Assembly (NCBI RefSeq): GCF_009754905.2
Contig: NZ_CP066775.1
Span: forward strand, 2,728,001-2,792,000
From: Mucilaginibacter ginkgonis
Lineage (GTDB): Bacteria > Bacteroidota > Bacteroidia > Sphingobacteriales > Sphingobacteriaceae
DNA: 64,000 bases
Direction of reading: 5' to 3'
In this document: in pieces, positions 40,881 through 49,076 of the stretch
How the letters are laid out: each line of letters begins with the position of its first letter
Numbering within the stretch: position 1 is the first letter of the stretch
Position numbers and translations under genes: made by a program
Notes under the pieces: generated by a model
What the model was told of the DNA's origin: nothing
Databases searched by the model: none
What the model saw: the letters and a program-made list of their open reading frames with translations, nothing else

Positions 40881-41753
40881 TTACACTTGCTCTGTTATTT
40901 GTTGATGATTGGGATAATAGTTTCGCCATCGCCGCCTGAGGGGTCCGGATTCCCGGTGTGCTGCCTGTGGTGTCATCATATCTATACTGCTGTGCGGCCT
41001 TAAGTTGTTGTAAGTATTTATAGCGCTGCGTACCGCACGTGTTGCACCGCTCAGGTTTTTGTAAGCCTCATTTAACAGTTCAAGTTTAAGTATACCGTTT
41101 ACACGTTCTGCAATGGCATTATCACGCGGGTTCCCGCTTTGGGTCATACTGATACCAATGCCTTCTTTGATCAAAAGTGCTGTATAGGTACCGCTGCAAT
41201 ATTGCGTGCCGCGATCCGAATGATGGATCAGCGGGGTGTCGGGTTGCTTTTGTGATAAGGCCATTTCAAGTGCTGTAAGGCAGCTGCCGGTAGAAAGATC
41301 ATGGCTCAGACAGAAGCCAATGATCTTTCGGCTGTAAGCATCCGTGACCAGGCTCAGGTAAGCAAAGCCCTGCCCCACGCGGATGTAAGTGATATCGCTC
41401 ACCCACAGCCGCCCCGGCGCTGCAGGCACCAGGCCGCCCGTCAGGTCGGGGTATTTCTTAAAGCGGTGGCAGGAAAAGGTGGTACGCGTACGGTATATTT
41501 TCCTGCGCACCAGCAAGCCGTTTTCTCTCAAAAGCTCAAAGAATGCATCCCGCCCTATGCCGGGCCGTATCAGTTCAAGCAGTTTCCTTGCACCCAGCCG
41601 CGGCTGGCGGCGACGGTGTGCCATTACTTGCTGAATGATTTCTTCTTGTTTAAAAGTCCGCATTTCTGTGGACCGGTGATGCTGGTAATAGGCTTGTGAA
41701 CTGTAACCAAGCAGTCTGCATAACTCGCGCAGCCCGCGGCTGCGTTTTTGCAT
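40881..41753 (-). CDS. IS3-family transposase OrfB, copy 2
   Basis: 290 residues, same protein as 17222-18094 with the DDE residues in SDITYIRVG, HHSDRGTQY and NAIAERVNG. Full length, no disabling change seen. Confidence 0.95.
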   Translation of the reverse strand: MQKRSRGLRELCRLLGYSSQAYYQHHRSTEMRTFKQEEIIQQVMAHRRRQPRLGARKLLELIRPGIGRDAFFELLRENGLLVRRKIYRTRTTFSCHRFKKYPDLTGGLVPAAPGRLWVSDITYIRVGQGFAYLSLVTDAYSRKIIGFCLSHDLSTGSCLTALEMALSQKQPDTPLIHHSDRGTQYCSGTYTALLIKEGIGISMTQSGNPRDNAIAERVNGILKLELLNEAYKNLSGATRAVRSAINTYNNLRPHSSIDMMTPQAAHRESGPLRRRWRNYYPNHQQITEQV

Positions 41754-41755
41754 GC

Positions 41756-42064
41756 TTACTCCGACTGCCTGGTGCCAGACTTTTTTCTGATGTTGGTACC
41801 CAGCTCCTTATCTGCTATATCTATGATGTTATTCAGCAGCTCATTCTTTAGCTGCTCTGTCCGTAACATCGCTTTCAATAAAGACACATCATCGGGAAGA
41901 ACTGTCTTCTTCGAACTTCTCAATGCCTTTTCGTTTAACTTGTCCTTGTTCACTATGCGGGAAATAGTTGTGGGTGATACGCCGTACTTTTTTGCTAAGG
42001 TACGCAAACTCTTACCCATGATCTCACGCTCATGTATGATACGCTCCGCTTTCCATTTGTCCAT
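41756..42064 (-). CDS. IS3-family OrfA, copy 2
   Basis: 102 residues, identical to 18097-18405: helix-turn-helix RTLAKKYGVSPTTISRIVNK and a leucine-rich C-terminal part. The A6G heptamer at 41780-41786 lets ribosomes shift into orfB. Confidence 0.92.
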   Translation of the reverse strand: MDKWKAERIIHEREIMGKSLRTLAKKYGVSPTTISRIVNKDKLNEKALRSSKKTVLPDDVSLLKAMLRTEQLKNELLNNIIDIADKELGTNIRKKSGTRQSE

Positions 42065-42115
42065 CTTGTTCCTCTACTTTTCTGTAAACTTATTTCAGGA
42101 CAAGTCATATTGCCA

Positions 42116-42136
42116 GTGAAACAGTTGCTGTTTCAC
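42116..42136. repeat. GTGAAACAG inverted repeat right of IS copy 2
   Basis: GTGAAACAG and CTGTTTCAC, 9-bp arms with a 3-nt centre TTG. Before the IS arrived this sat about 40 bp from TTTGAAACAGTTG, so it is part of the same cluster as 40624-40656. Confidence 0.6.
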
Positions 42137-42293
42137 TCTTAAAATTCGATCAGGACATTTTTGCTAAGTTTTGAACAAATGTCAGTACTCGTTTCGGTTA
42201 ACATGGTCACCGCAAACGTAGCGGATTGTGGGGAATTAATACGATCGTAGATATCATAGTGCCACAAGTGGATACTTAGGTAGCAAGGGTAAC

Positions 42294-42947
42294 CTAAGTA
42301 ATTATCGAAGCATGAAAAGCCTTTAATAAATCTTCACTTTTCTTCAAATCATCATCAGCACCAGAAATATCATTAATGCTAGTTTTACAAATCGCTCTTT
42401 CGGAATAAATATCTTTTAAAAGATATATTACATCTTCATTAAAGTTTAAACCTAAAATTTCATTTTCGGACAAATCGAAAGATTTGATAGCTTCAAAATA
42501 ATCGCCAGATTTCTTGTATTGGAGCGCAACTTTGAATAATAAAATGGCTCTCTCGTATTGTGAAAAATTCGGTTTAGCCAAATACCTTTTCATGCTTGAC
42601 CAAAAATCATCTTTTAAATCTCGTCTTCCTTTCTGTGTGAATATTGACCTAAAGACTAATCCAATAACCATCAACATCGCTATTGTCACACTTAACGGGT
42701 TATTTACATATAAGAAGAATTTGGTATTTACAAAACTGGGGTAAAAATATCCTACACAAAACGGGACGAGAATCCATAGTAATGGGGCCCATAAACAAAA
42801 TAAGATTGCATTGATTCGAAGAGTACCTTTAATTACCAAATAACTTGCTTTAGGTAGAGAATAAAACAAAGGAAAGATTATTTGAGAATAATAAAAAACT
42901 GATAATATCCCCAATAAGAATCCGATAAATATTTGAACTGCAAACAT
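42294..42947 (-). CDS. Membrane protein with C-terminal TPR-like helices, function unknown
   Basis: 217 residues. Three to four hydrophobic spans (about 4-24, 40-68, 82-102), then a soluble C-terminal part (YERAILLFKVALQYKKSGDY, FEAIKSFDLSENEILGLNF) that looks like two tetratricopeptide helices. No family recognised. The gene is clearly more AT-rich than its neighbours and lies next to the IS and the tRNA-like gene, suggesting horizontal acquisition. Confidence 0.6.
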   Translation of the reverse strand: MFAVQIFIGFLLGILSVFYYSQIIFPLFYSLPKASYLVIKGTLRINAILFCLWAPLLWILVPFCVGYFYPSFVNTKFFLYVNNPLSVTIAMLMVIGLVFRSIFTQKGRRDLKDDFWSSMKRYLAKPNFSQYERAILLFKVALQYKKSGDYFEAIKSFDLSENEILGLNFNEDVIYLLKDIYSERAICKTSINDISGADDDLKKSEDLLKAFHASIIT

Positions 42948-43030
42948 ATTATGAGAAGGCTTAATTTTTAATAAATATATTGAGTGTCAATTAATTTATC
43001 AAATTTTGCTCCTAACAGTCCGTCCATCCT

Positions 43031-43287
43031 AAACATTCCCGCCTGCTTATAAAAGCCTCACCCCAATCCTTTGACAAGCTCAGGAAGACATTCCCTTCTC
43101 CGGAAGAGAGGGGCTTTCAAATCCTCACTCCCGGCGAGGTCCCGATAGCTATCGGGTTAGCAGGGCCTTCCTAGTAATCCGGGAGAATAAGGTGTAATAA
43201 TACATGATTAGATAGTTTAGTAACTCTTAAGCTCCCTTCTCCTTCGGAAAAGGGCCGGAGAGGAGGCCAAACATTCCCGCCTGCTTA
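43031..43287. repeat. 19-bp direct repeats flanking a hairpin-rich insert
   Basis: AAACATTCCCGCCTGCTTA occurs at 43031-43049 and again at 43269-43287, exactly. Between them lie TTCTCCGGAAGAGAGGGG-type and CTCCTTCGGAAAAGGG-type hairpin elements and a CCCGATAGCTATCGGG palindrome (43141-43156). The gap 42948-43316 holds no gene besides this. Confidence 0.7.
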
Positions 43288-43316
43288 CTGTATATTAGTA
43301 TTCACATACCGTTAAC

Positions 43317-44549
43317 GTGGATTACACAGCTTTACTTAAAAACGTACAACAGTTTGTAACTACCTATTTTGCCACCCACCACGATGACAGGTTTAGCTAT
43401 CACAATAGCGGCCATACGCTTGATGTGGTAAAGGCGGCCACGTCTATTGCAGACCATTATCAGCTGAGCGACGAAGACCGATTTATCGTATTATGCGCTG
43501 CCTGGTTTCATGACATTGCCCACCAGAATGACGACCCTGCCGAGCATGAAGCAAAAGGCGCTTTAATGGCAATGGACTATCTTAAAGGCCTTAATGTTGA
43601 CGAACCCGTTGCAGAAAAAGTGCGCGGCTGTATCATGGCAACCCAAATGCCGCAAAACCCGCAAAACCTGCTGGAAAATATTATCTGCGATGCAGACCTA
43701 TATCATTTGGGCACTACAGATTTTAAAGAAAAAAGCAAAGAACTGCGTAAGGAGTTGCAGCGCGTTTATAATAAAGACATCAGTAAACAGGATTGGCGGA
43801 AAGGCACCATCTGTTTGATGGAACAGCACCGCTACCATACTGACTACTGCCGCCTGCTGCTTAACGACCAGAAAGAGAAAAACCTGGAAGAGCTAAAGGC
43901 CAAATTAAACGAGAAGGACGAAGAAGATACTAATCAAATGTCAAAAGATAACAAGCCAGAAAAGGTTACCCTGCTGCCGCCGGCACCGGGCGAAAACAAA
44001 AAAGACGCTAAAAAGCGCAAAAAAGAAAAGCCGGTTAAAGGCCGCGAAACCATGTTCCGCGTTACCAGCAGCAACCACCAGCGTTTAAGTGATATGGCCG
44101 ATCGTAAGGCACATATCATGATATCTGTAAACGCTATTGTGATCTCTTTGCTGCTAAGTTTAATGCTGCGCCGTTTAGATGAACACCCGCGCCAAACTAT
44201 TCCGGCTATAGCTTTACTGTTGGTAAGCTTGGTGACCATCATCTTTTCCATTTTGGCTACCCGTCCAAACCTTCCCGGCGGAACTTTTACGCAGGAAGAC
44301 ATCGACCGTAAACAGGTTAACCTATTGTTTTTCGGTAACTTTTATAAAATGAGCCTGGACCAATACAATCACGGTATGGTAGCCATGATGAACGACAGCG
44401 ACTTTCTGTACGGCAGCCTTATCCGCGATCTGTATACACAAGGCACCGTGCTTGGCCGTAAGTACCAATTGCTGCGCATATCCTACAGCGTTTTTATGTA
44501 CGGCCTTATCGCTTCTGTACTTATGTTCATTATCTCCGCTGTTATTTAA
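43317..44549 (+). CDS. HD phosphohydrolase fused to a PycTM (Pycsar effector-type) domain
   Basis: 410 residues from a GTG at 43317. N-terminal HD domain (about 10-175): first His in YHNSGHTLDVV, the HD pair in AAWFHDIAHQ, and late Asp in ICDADLYHLG. A charged linker (about 190-245, rich in Lys/Glu/Pro) follows. The C-terminal part (SSNHQRLSDMADRKAHIMIS, two spans, GNFYKMSLDQYNHGM, and a final span) fits the DUF5706/PycTM family that includes Pycsar membrane effectors. No cyclase gene is adjacent, so it may not be a defence effector here. Inner membrane, predicted nucleotide hydrolase activity. Confidence 0.85.
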   Translation: MDYTALLKNVQQFVTTYFATHHDDRFSYHNSGHTLDVVKAATSIADHYQLSDEDRFIVLCAAWFHDIAHQNDDPAEHEAKGALMAMDYLKGLNVDEPVAEKVRGCIMATQMPQNPQNLLENIICDADLYHLGTTDFKEKSKELRKELQRVYNKDISKQDWRKGTICLMEQHRYHTDYCRLLLNDQKEKNLEELKAKLNEKDEEDTNQMSKDNKPEKVTLLPPAPGENKKDAKKRKKEKPVKGRETMFRVTSSNHQRLSDMADRKAHIMISVNAIVISLLLSLMLRRLDEHPRQTIPAIALLLVSLVTIIFSILATRPNLPGGTFTQEDIDRKQVNLLFFGNFYKMSLDQYNHGMVAMMNDSDFLYGSLIRDLYTQGTVLGRKYQLLRISYSVFMYGLIASVLMFIISAVI

Positions 44550-44560
44550 TCATTACCCCT

Positions 44561-45427
44561 ATGAAAATACAATTGAAATACCTTGCAACACTGGCTTTGG
44601 CCGGCGGAATATTTATGCTGATGGCCTGCAAGCCAAAGCGCGATTACCCAAGTCCGCCTGGATATAACTTAAATAAACCGCAAAAATTTAATATGCCCGA
44701 CGATCTTGAAGAGATCTCTGGCATAGCGTTTTACAAAGGCAACCCCGATGTTTTATATGCCGAGGAAGATGAAAGCGGCCGCGTATATTACCTGAAACCG
44801 CCTTACAAAAAACAAAAGCATTCTATATTTAAAGATAGCGGCGACTTTGAAGACATTGCCCTTTGCAGCGACCGTGTAATTATGCTGCAAAGTAAAGGCC
44901 GACTATATACCTTCCCCCTTGCAGAAACGCAGAATCCACGTGTAGAACATGTGCAGCGCTTTGAAGATATGCTGCCTAAGGGGCAATATGAAGGTATGTA
45001 CGCCGACTCGGCAACTAACCAGGTTTACGTAATGTGCAAACACTGTGATATCGACAAAACCAGCAAGCAAACCAGCGGCTTTATATTTCAGTTAGGCGCA
45101 GATGGCAGCCTTAAACAAACAGATACCTTTAAGATCAATGTAAAGCACATTGCCGACCAGCTATCAGACCCTAAGATCAATTTCCACCCATCGGCATTGG
45201 CTCAAAATAAGCGCAGCAAAAATTGGTTCGTGCTCTCATCTGTAAATAAATTATTGGTGATATTAAATGAAAAGTTTAAGGTGCAGCAGGTGTATAAACT
45301 AAACCCCGAATTTTTCCCGCAGCCCGAAGGGATGGCTTTTGATGATAAGAATAACCTGTATATCTCTAACGAAGGCGACAAACTTGAACCGGGCAACGTG
45401 CTGAAGTTTGAATGGCACGGCAGATAA
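44561..45427 (+). CDS. SdiA-regulated-domain lipoprotein (YjiK-like)
   Basis: 288 residues. Signal peptide with lipobox LMAC (MKIQLKYLATLALAGGIFML then MACKPK). Beta-propeller-like pattern with DDLEEISGIAFYKGNPDVLY, SGDFEDIALCSDRVIMLQSK, YEGMYADSATNQVYVM and FPQPEGMAFDDKNNLYISNE, as in SdiA-regulated/YjiK proteins. Likely outer-membrane anchored; function unknown. Placed 11 bp after the HD-PycTM gene and 16 bp before the large phosphoesterase-barrel gene. Confidence 0.8.
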   Translation: MKIQLKYLATLALAGGIFMLMACKPKRDYPSPPGYNLNKPQKFNMPDDLEEISGIAFYKGNPDVLYAEEDESGRVYYLKPPYKKQKHSIFKDSGDFEDIALCSDRVIMLQSKGRLYTFPLAETQNPRVEHVQRFEDMLPKGQYEGMYADSATNQVYVMCKHCDIDKTSKQTSGFIFQLGADGSLKQTDTFKINVKHIADQLSDPKINFHPSALAQNKRSKNWFVLSSVNKLLVILNEKFKVQQVYKLNPEFFPQPEGMAFDDKNNLYISNEGDKLEPGNVLKFEWHGR

Positions 45428-45443
45428 ACACTGTATTTATTGA

Positions 45444-48400
45444 ATGAAACGTTTATGGCTCATCTTGTTGCTAAGCATTCCCTTGCTGTTAAGGGCACAA
45501 GATAGCAAGGTTGTTCAGCGTATTATCTACATAGGTGACGCCGGCGAGGCCGATACACAGCAAGGCGGCGTGTTAAGCCATGCCCAGGCCAGAATCTTAC
45601 CAGGAAAAACTAATGTCATTTACCTGGGCGATAACATTTATCCAACCGGCATGGGTTTGCCCGGCGCGCTAAACGAAAAAGAGACCGGCGATATATTGAA
45701 GTCGCAATTCGAGCCAATGCGCGCCAAGGGCGCCCCTGTTTATTTTATCCCGGGTAACCATGACTGGGACCGCATGGGCCCGCAGGGCTTAGCCAAGATA
45801 AAGCGGCAGTGGGAATTCATTACAGAGCAAAAAGACTCGCTCTTAAAAGTGGTGCCGGGTAACGGCTGTGCGGACCCCTACGAGATAAAGATCAATGATA
45901 GCCTCGTCGTCATCGCGTTCGACTCTGAATGGTGGCTCTACCTGTATTCAAAAGAAAACCCCGACGCGGACTGCGATTGCAAAACAGAAGATGAGATCAT
46001 TGCTCGATTCAAAGAGATCCTTAACCGTAACCGCGATAAGGTGATCATGCTGGCAGACCACCATCCGTTCATTTCTTACGGCCACCATGGGGGCTATTAC
46101 GGCATTGGCGATTACTTCTTCCCGCTTACATCCGTTAACAAAAATTTATATATCCCGTTGCCTGGCCTGGGCGCGCTTTACCCTGTGCTTCGCGACGGCT
46201 TCCCCGCCGCCGAAGATCAGAGCCATCCGCTTTACCGCACAATGGTTGATAAGATCTACAAAGCGTTTGAAGGCTTTCCAAATATGATGGTGGTGTCGGG
46301 GCATGAGCATGGTTTGCAGTTTAATAAAGACCATGATCGCATACAGGTGGTCAGCGGATCTGGCGCCAAAGAAGCTTTCGTAAAAAAAGGGCCGCATTCG
46401 CTTTATGCCGAAACCAAACCCGGCTTTGTGATAGCCGATCTCCTTGCGGATAAAAGCATCAAATTTACTTATTACGCCGGGGTCGACACCGTTTACTCAC
46501 AAGTGTTTACCTATACAAAGCCTTATGTTCCTATACAACCTCTCAAACTAATCACGGCACAGCCAATTGCTGCAGACAGTATAATTGTTAAAGCCCGCCC
46601 CGATTTCGACAGGGTAAACCCCTTGCATAGAAAGATCTATGGTGAAAATTATCGCAAGGAATGGGCAGCAGCGGTTAAACTGCCGGTAATCAAGATAAGC
46701 ACTTTTAAAGGCGGTTTAACACCTGTAAGGCTGGGCAGCGTACACCAAACCTCATCATTGTTATTGAAGGACGCGAGCGGTAAGGAGTGGATATTAAGCA
46801 GCATAGAAAAATATCCAGAAATAACGCTTCCGCAACAACGCCGCGAAACCTTTGCAAAATCGTGGTTTAGCGACGCGCTATCTGCACAGCATCCTTACGC
46901 CGCTATGGTTGTTCCAGTGCTGGCCAGGGCGGTTAAGGTGGCGCATACCAATCCCGTTATCGGTTATGTATCCCCGGACAGGCGGCTTAGCTTTTATGAG
47001 CCTGATTTTGCGGGAAAGATATGCGTTATAGAAGAAGCCAATCCGGGCAACCGGTCGGATAATACAGGTGTGATGATGAAACAACTCGACCGTAATGATA
47101 ATAACCGTGTTGATACATTAGAGTTTTTGCGCGCGCGTCTCCTCGACTGGTTTATTGGCGATTGGAACCAGCAGCAAGATCAGTGGCGCTGGGTAAACCG
47201 TTCGCAAGGCAATTTCAAATATTACAGTGCCCTGCCCCGCGACCGCGACCAGACATTCTTTGTAAATCAGGGTATCATCCCTAACGCGGCGTCTGCCAAA
47301 TGGATGTCACCGTACCTGAAAGGCTACACCACCGATAAAGATTACATCAAAGACTTTTACTTTAACGGCCATGAGCTTGATTCCAGGTTTTTATCAGGGA
47401 TCGACTTGGCAACCTGGGACGCAACTGCAAAACTGTTTGCCGCCAACCTTACCGACTCGGTTTTAGAAGCAGCATTACGCAGGCTGCCTTTGGCGGCATA
47501 CAATATCAGGCATAAAACGTTGCTTAAACAGATGCAATATCGCCGCGACCATTTGGTGGCAGAAGCAGACAAATACTACAGCTTTTTTAACCGGGTGGTT
47601 GATTTTAAGGCGACCGACGATGACGAAGTTTTTATTGTAAAGGATACAATTGACAACAATCTGTTGGTAGCCGTTTACAAAAGGTCGAAACGTGGCTACA
47701 CCGGCAGTGCCATCTATACAAAGATATTCGACCATACTGTCACCCGCGAAGTGCGCATTTACGCGGGCAAGGGTAATGATAGTGTGTCTATAGATGACAA
47801 ATCGGGACTTATTAAGGTAAGGGTGATCGGTGGCCGGGGCCAAAAAGTTTATAACGTTGCCAGTACTAATCAACACACAAAAATTTATGGCAAACAAAGT
47901 GATGTGAAATTGAGCGGCGCGGCGGCGCAATTGGTCACCAGGCATTTTTCCAATGATTCAACCACTGTAAGCTATCAGCCCGTCAATCTTTTTAACACTA
48001 CCATCCCGATTCTCAATTTTGGCTATAACCCGGATGATGGCGTTTGGGCCCAGGGCGGCGTAAGAGTAATATTAAATGGTTTCCGCAAATCGCCGGGGCA
48101 AATACAGCAGATCACTTACATGCATGGCTTTGGCAACAACGCCAACCGCGTTGACTATACCGGGGAATGGTTAAACACTCTCGGCAAACCAGACCTGGAA
48201 ATTAATGCACGCATCTATACACCGCAAGTGAGCAATTTTTTTGGGGCAGGCAATGATTCGCCGTTTAATAAGACAGGCGCCTATAAAGATTATTACCGCG
48301 CCCGCTATGACCTTATTGGTCTGGATGCTTACGCGCGTTTCCATAACCGGGCACGGTCTACGTTTGTCAGGATAGGTCCGGCATTTGAATACTATCATTA

Positions 48401-49046
48401 TCAGCCCGGCGATAATTTACGGCTGATAGACCAACCAAACCTTATTCACAATTACGACAGCACCTCGATCAACAAAGACAAACTGCACGCGGGTATCAAC
48501 GTGTGGTACGTGAATGACAAGCGCAACAGCGCAATCTTACCTGCTTATGGTGTTTACATCAGCTTAAAGCTACAGGGTTTGATCGGTCTTAACGGTTATT
48601 CAAATTCTTTTACGCAGTTTATTCCGCAAGTGCAATTGATCAAAAGCGTAACTACTAATTCGTCGTTCGTAATTAATAACACTATTGGCGGCGGGCTTAC
48701 ACTGGGCCGCCCCGCATTCTACCAGTTACTGTATCTCGGCGGACCTGAAAACCTGGCTGGCTTACGCCAGTATCGCTACGCCGGTACACAAATGTTGTAC
48801 GATACATTCTCGGCACGGTACAAGTTCAATGTGCTGGCGCCATATATTTTACCGGGGCAGTATGGCATAACGGCAACCTACGGTATTGGCCGGGTGTGGG
48901 GTAATAATATATCATCAAAAACCTGGCATAACAGCTTAGCCTGCGGTTTTTATTTCGCGCCTGCGGATATGGCTTTGCTACAGATCCAGACGGGCTATTC
49001 CAAAGACGGCTGGTATCCTTTTGTCACATTAAAACTTAATATTTAG
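45444..49046 (+). CDS. Metallophosphoesterase, kinase-like (degenerate) domain and outer-membrane beta-barrel fusion
   Basis: 1200 residues. Signal peptide MKRLWLILLLSIPLLLRAQ. Domain 1 (about 25-330) is a calcineurin-like phosphoesterase: YIGDAGEA, YLGDNIYPTG, IPGNHDWDRMGP, LADHHPFISYGHHGG and VSGHEHGLQF. Domain 2 (about 390-740) resembles the downstream 858-residue protein: KEWILSSIEKYPEITL, then RARLLDWFIGDWNQQQDQWR and ALPRDRDQTFF. Domain 3 (about 850-1200) has beta-barrel strands of the BamA/TamA surface-antigen type (PAFYQLLYLGGPENLAGLRQ, final aromatic end). Its kinase-like catalytic loop reads N-Q-Q instead of D-R-H. Acts at the outer membrane by inference. Confidence 0.82.
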   Translation: MKRLWLILLLSIPLLLRAQDSKVVQRIIYIGDAGEADTQQGGVLSHAQARILPGKTNVIYLGDNIYPTGMGLPGALNEKETGDILKSQFEPMRAKGAPVYFIPGNHDWDRMGPQGLAKIKRQWEFITEQKDSLLKVVPGNGCADPYEIKINDSLVVIAFDSEWWLYLYSKENPDADCDCKTEDEIIARFKEILNRNRDKVIMLADHHPFISYGHHGGYYGIGDYFFPLTSVNKNLYIPLPGLGALYPVLRDGFPAAEDQSHPLYRTMVDKIYKAFEGFPNMMVVSGHEHGLQFNKDHDRIQVVSGSGAKEAFVKKGPHSLYAETKPGFVIADLLADKSIKFTYYAGVDTVYSQVFTYTKPYVPIQPLKLITAQPIAADSIIVKARPDFDRVNPLHRKIYGENYRKEWAAAVKLPVIKISTFKGGLTPVRLGSVHQTSSLLLKDASGKEWILSSIEKYPEITLPQQRRETFAKSWFSDALSAQHPYAAMVVPVLARAVKVAHTNPVIGYVSPDRRLSFYEPDFAGKICVIEEANPGNRSDNTGVMMKQLDRNDNNRVDTLEFLRARLLDWFIGDWNQQQDQWRWVNRSQGNFKYYSALPRDRDQTFFVNQGIIPNAASAKWMSPYLKGYTTDKDYIKDFYFNGHELDSRFLSGIDLATWDATAKLFAANLTDSVLEAALRRLPLAAYNIRHKTLLKQMQYRRDHLVAEADKYYSFFNRVVDFKATDDDEVFIVKDTIDNNLLVAVYKRSKRGYTGSAIYTKIFDHTVTREVRIYAGKGNDSVSIDDKSGLIKVRVIGGRGQKVYNVASTNQHTKIYGKQSDVKLSGAAAQLVTRHFSNDSTTVSYQPVNLFNTTIPILNFGYNPDDGVWAQGGVRVILNGFRKSPGQIQQITYMHGFGNNANRVDYTGEWLNTLGKPDLEINARIYTPQVSNFFGAGNDSPFNKTGAYKDYYRARYDLIGLDAYARFHNRARSTFVRIGPAFEYYHYQPGDNLRLIDQPNLIHNYDSTSINKDKLHAGINVWYVNDKRNSAILPAYGVYISLKLQGLIGLNGYSNSFTQFIPQVQLIKSVTTNSSFVINNTIGGGLTLGRPAFYQLLYLGGPENLAGLRQYRYAGTQMLYDTFSARYKFNVLAPYILPGQYGITATYGIGRVWGNNISSKTWHNSLACGFYFAPADMALLQIQTGYSKDGWYPFVTLKLNI

Positions 49047-49076
49047 CACGTACGTATAGTATAGTAACTTTGTATA

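Larger units (their letters stand above)
40798..42107 (-). mobile_element. IS3-family insertion sequence, copy 2
   Basis: 1310 bp, same as copy 1 (17139-18448) in every stretch compared. Target duplication TAT on both sides (40795-40797 and 42108-42110). It split a sequence rich in TGAAACAG motifs. Same slippery site at 41780-41786. Confidence 0.95.

Noticed and set aside
40624-42136. CRISPR array made of TGTTTCA repeats.
   Set aside because: Units are only 7 bp, palindromic, irregularly spaced, and have no unique spacers or cas genes.
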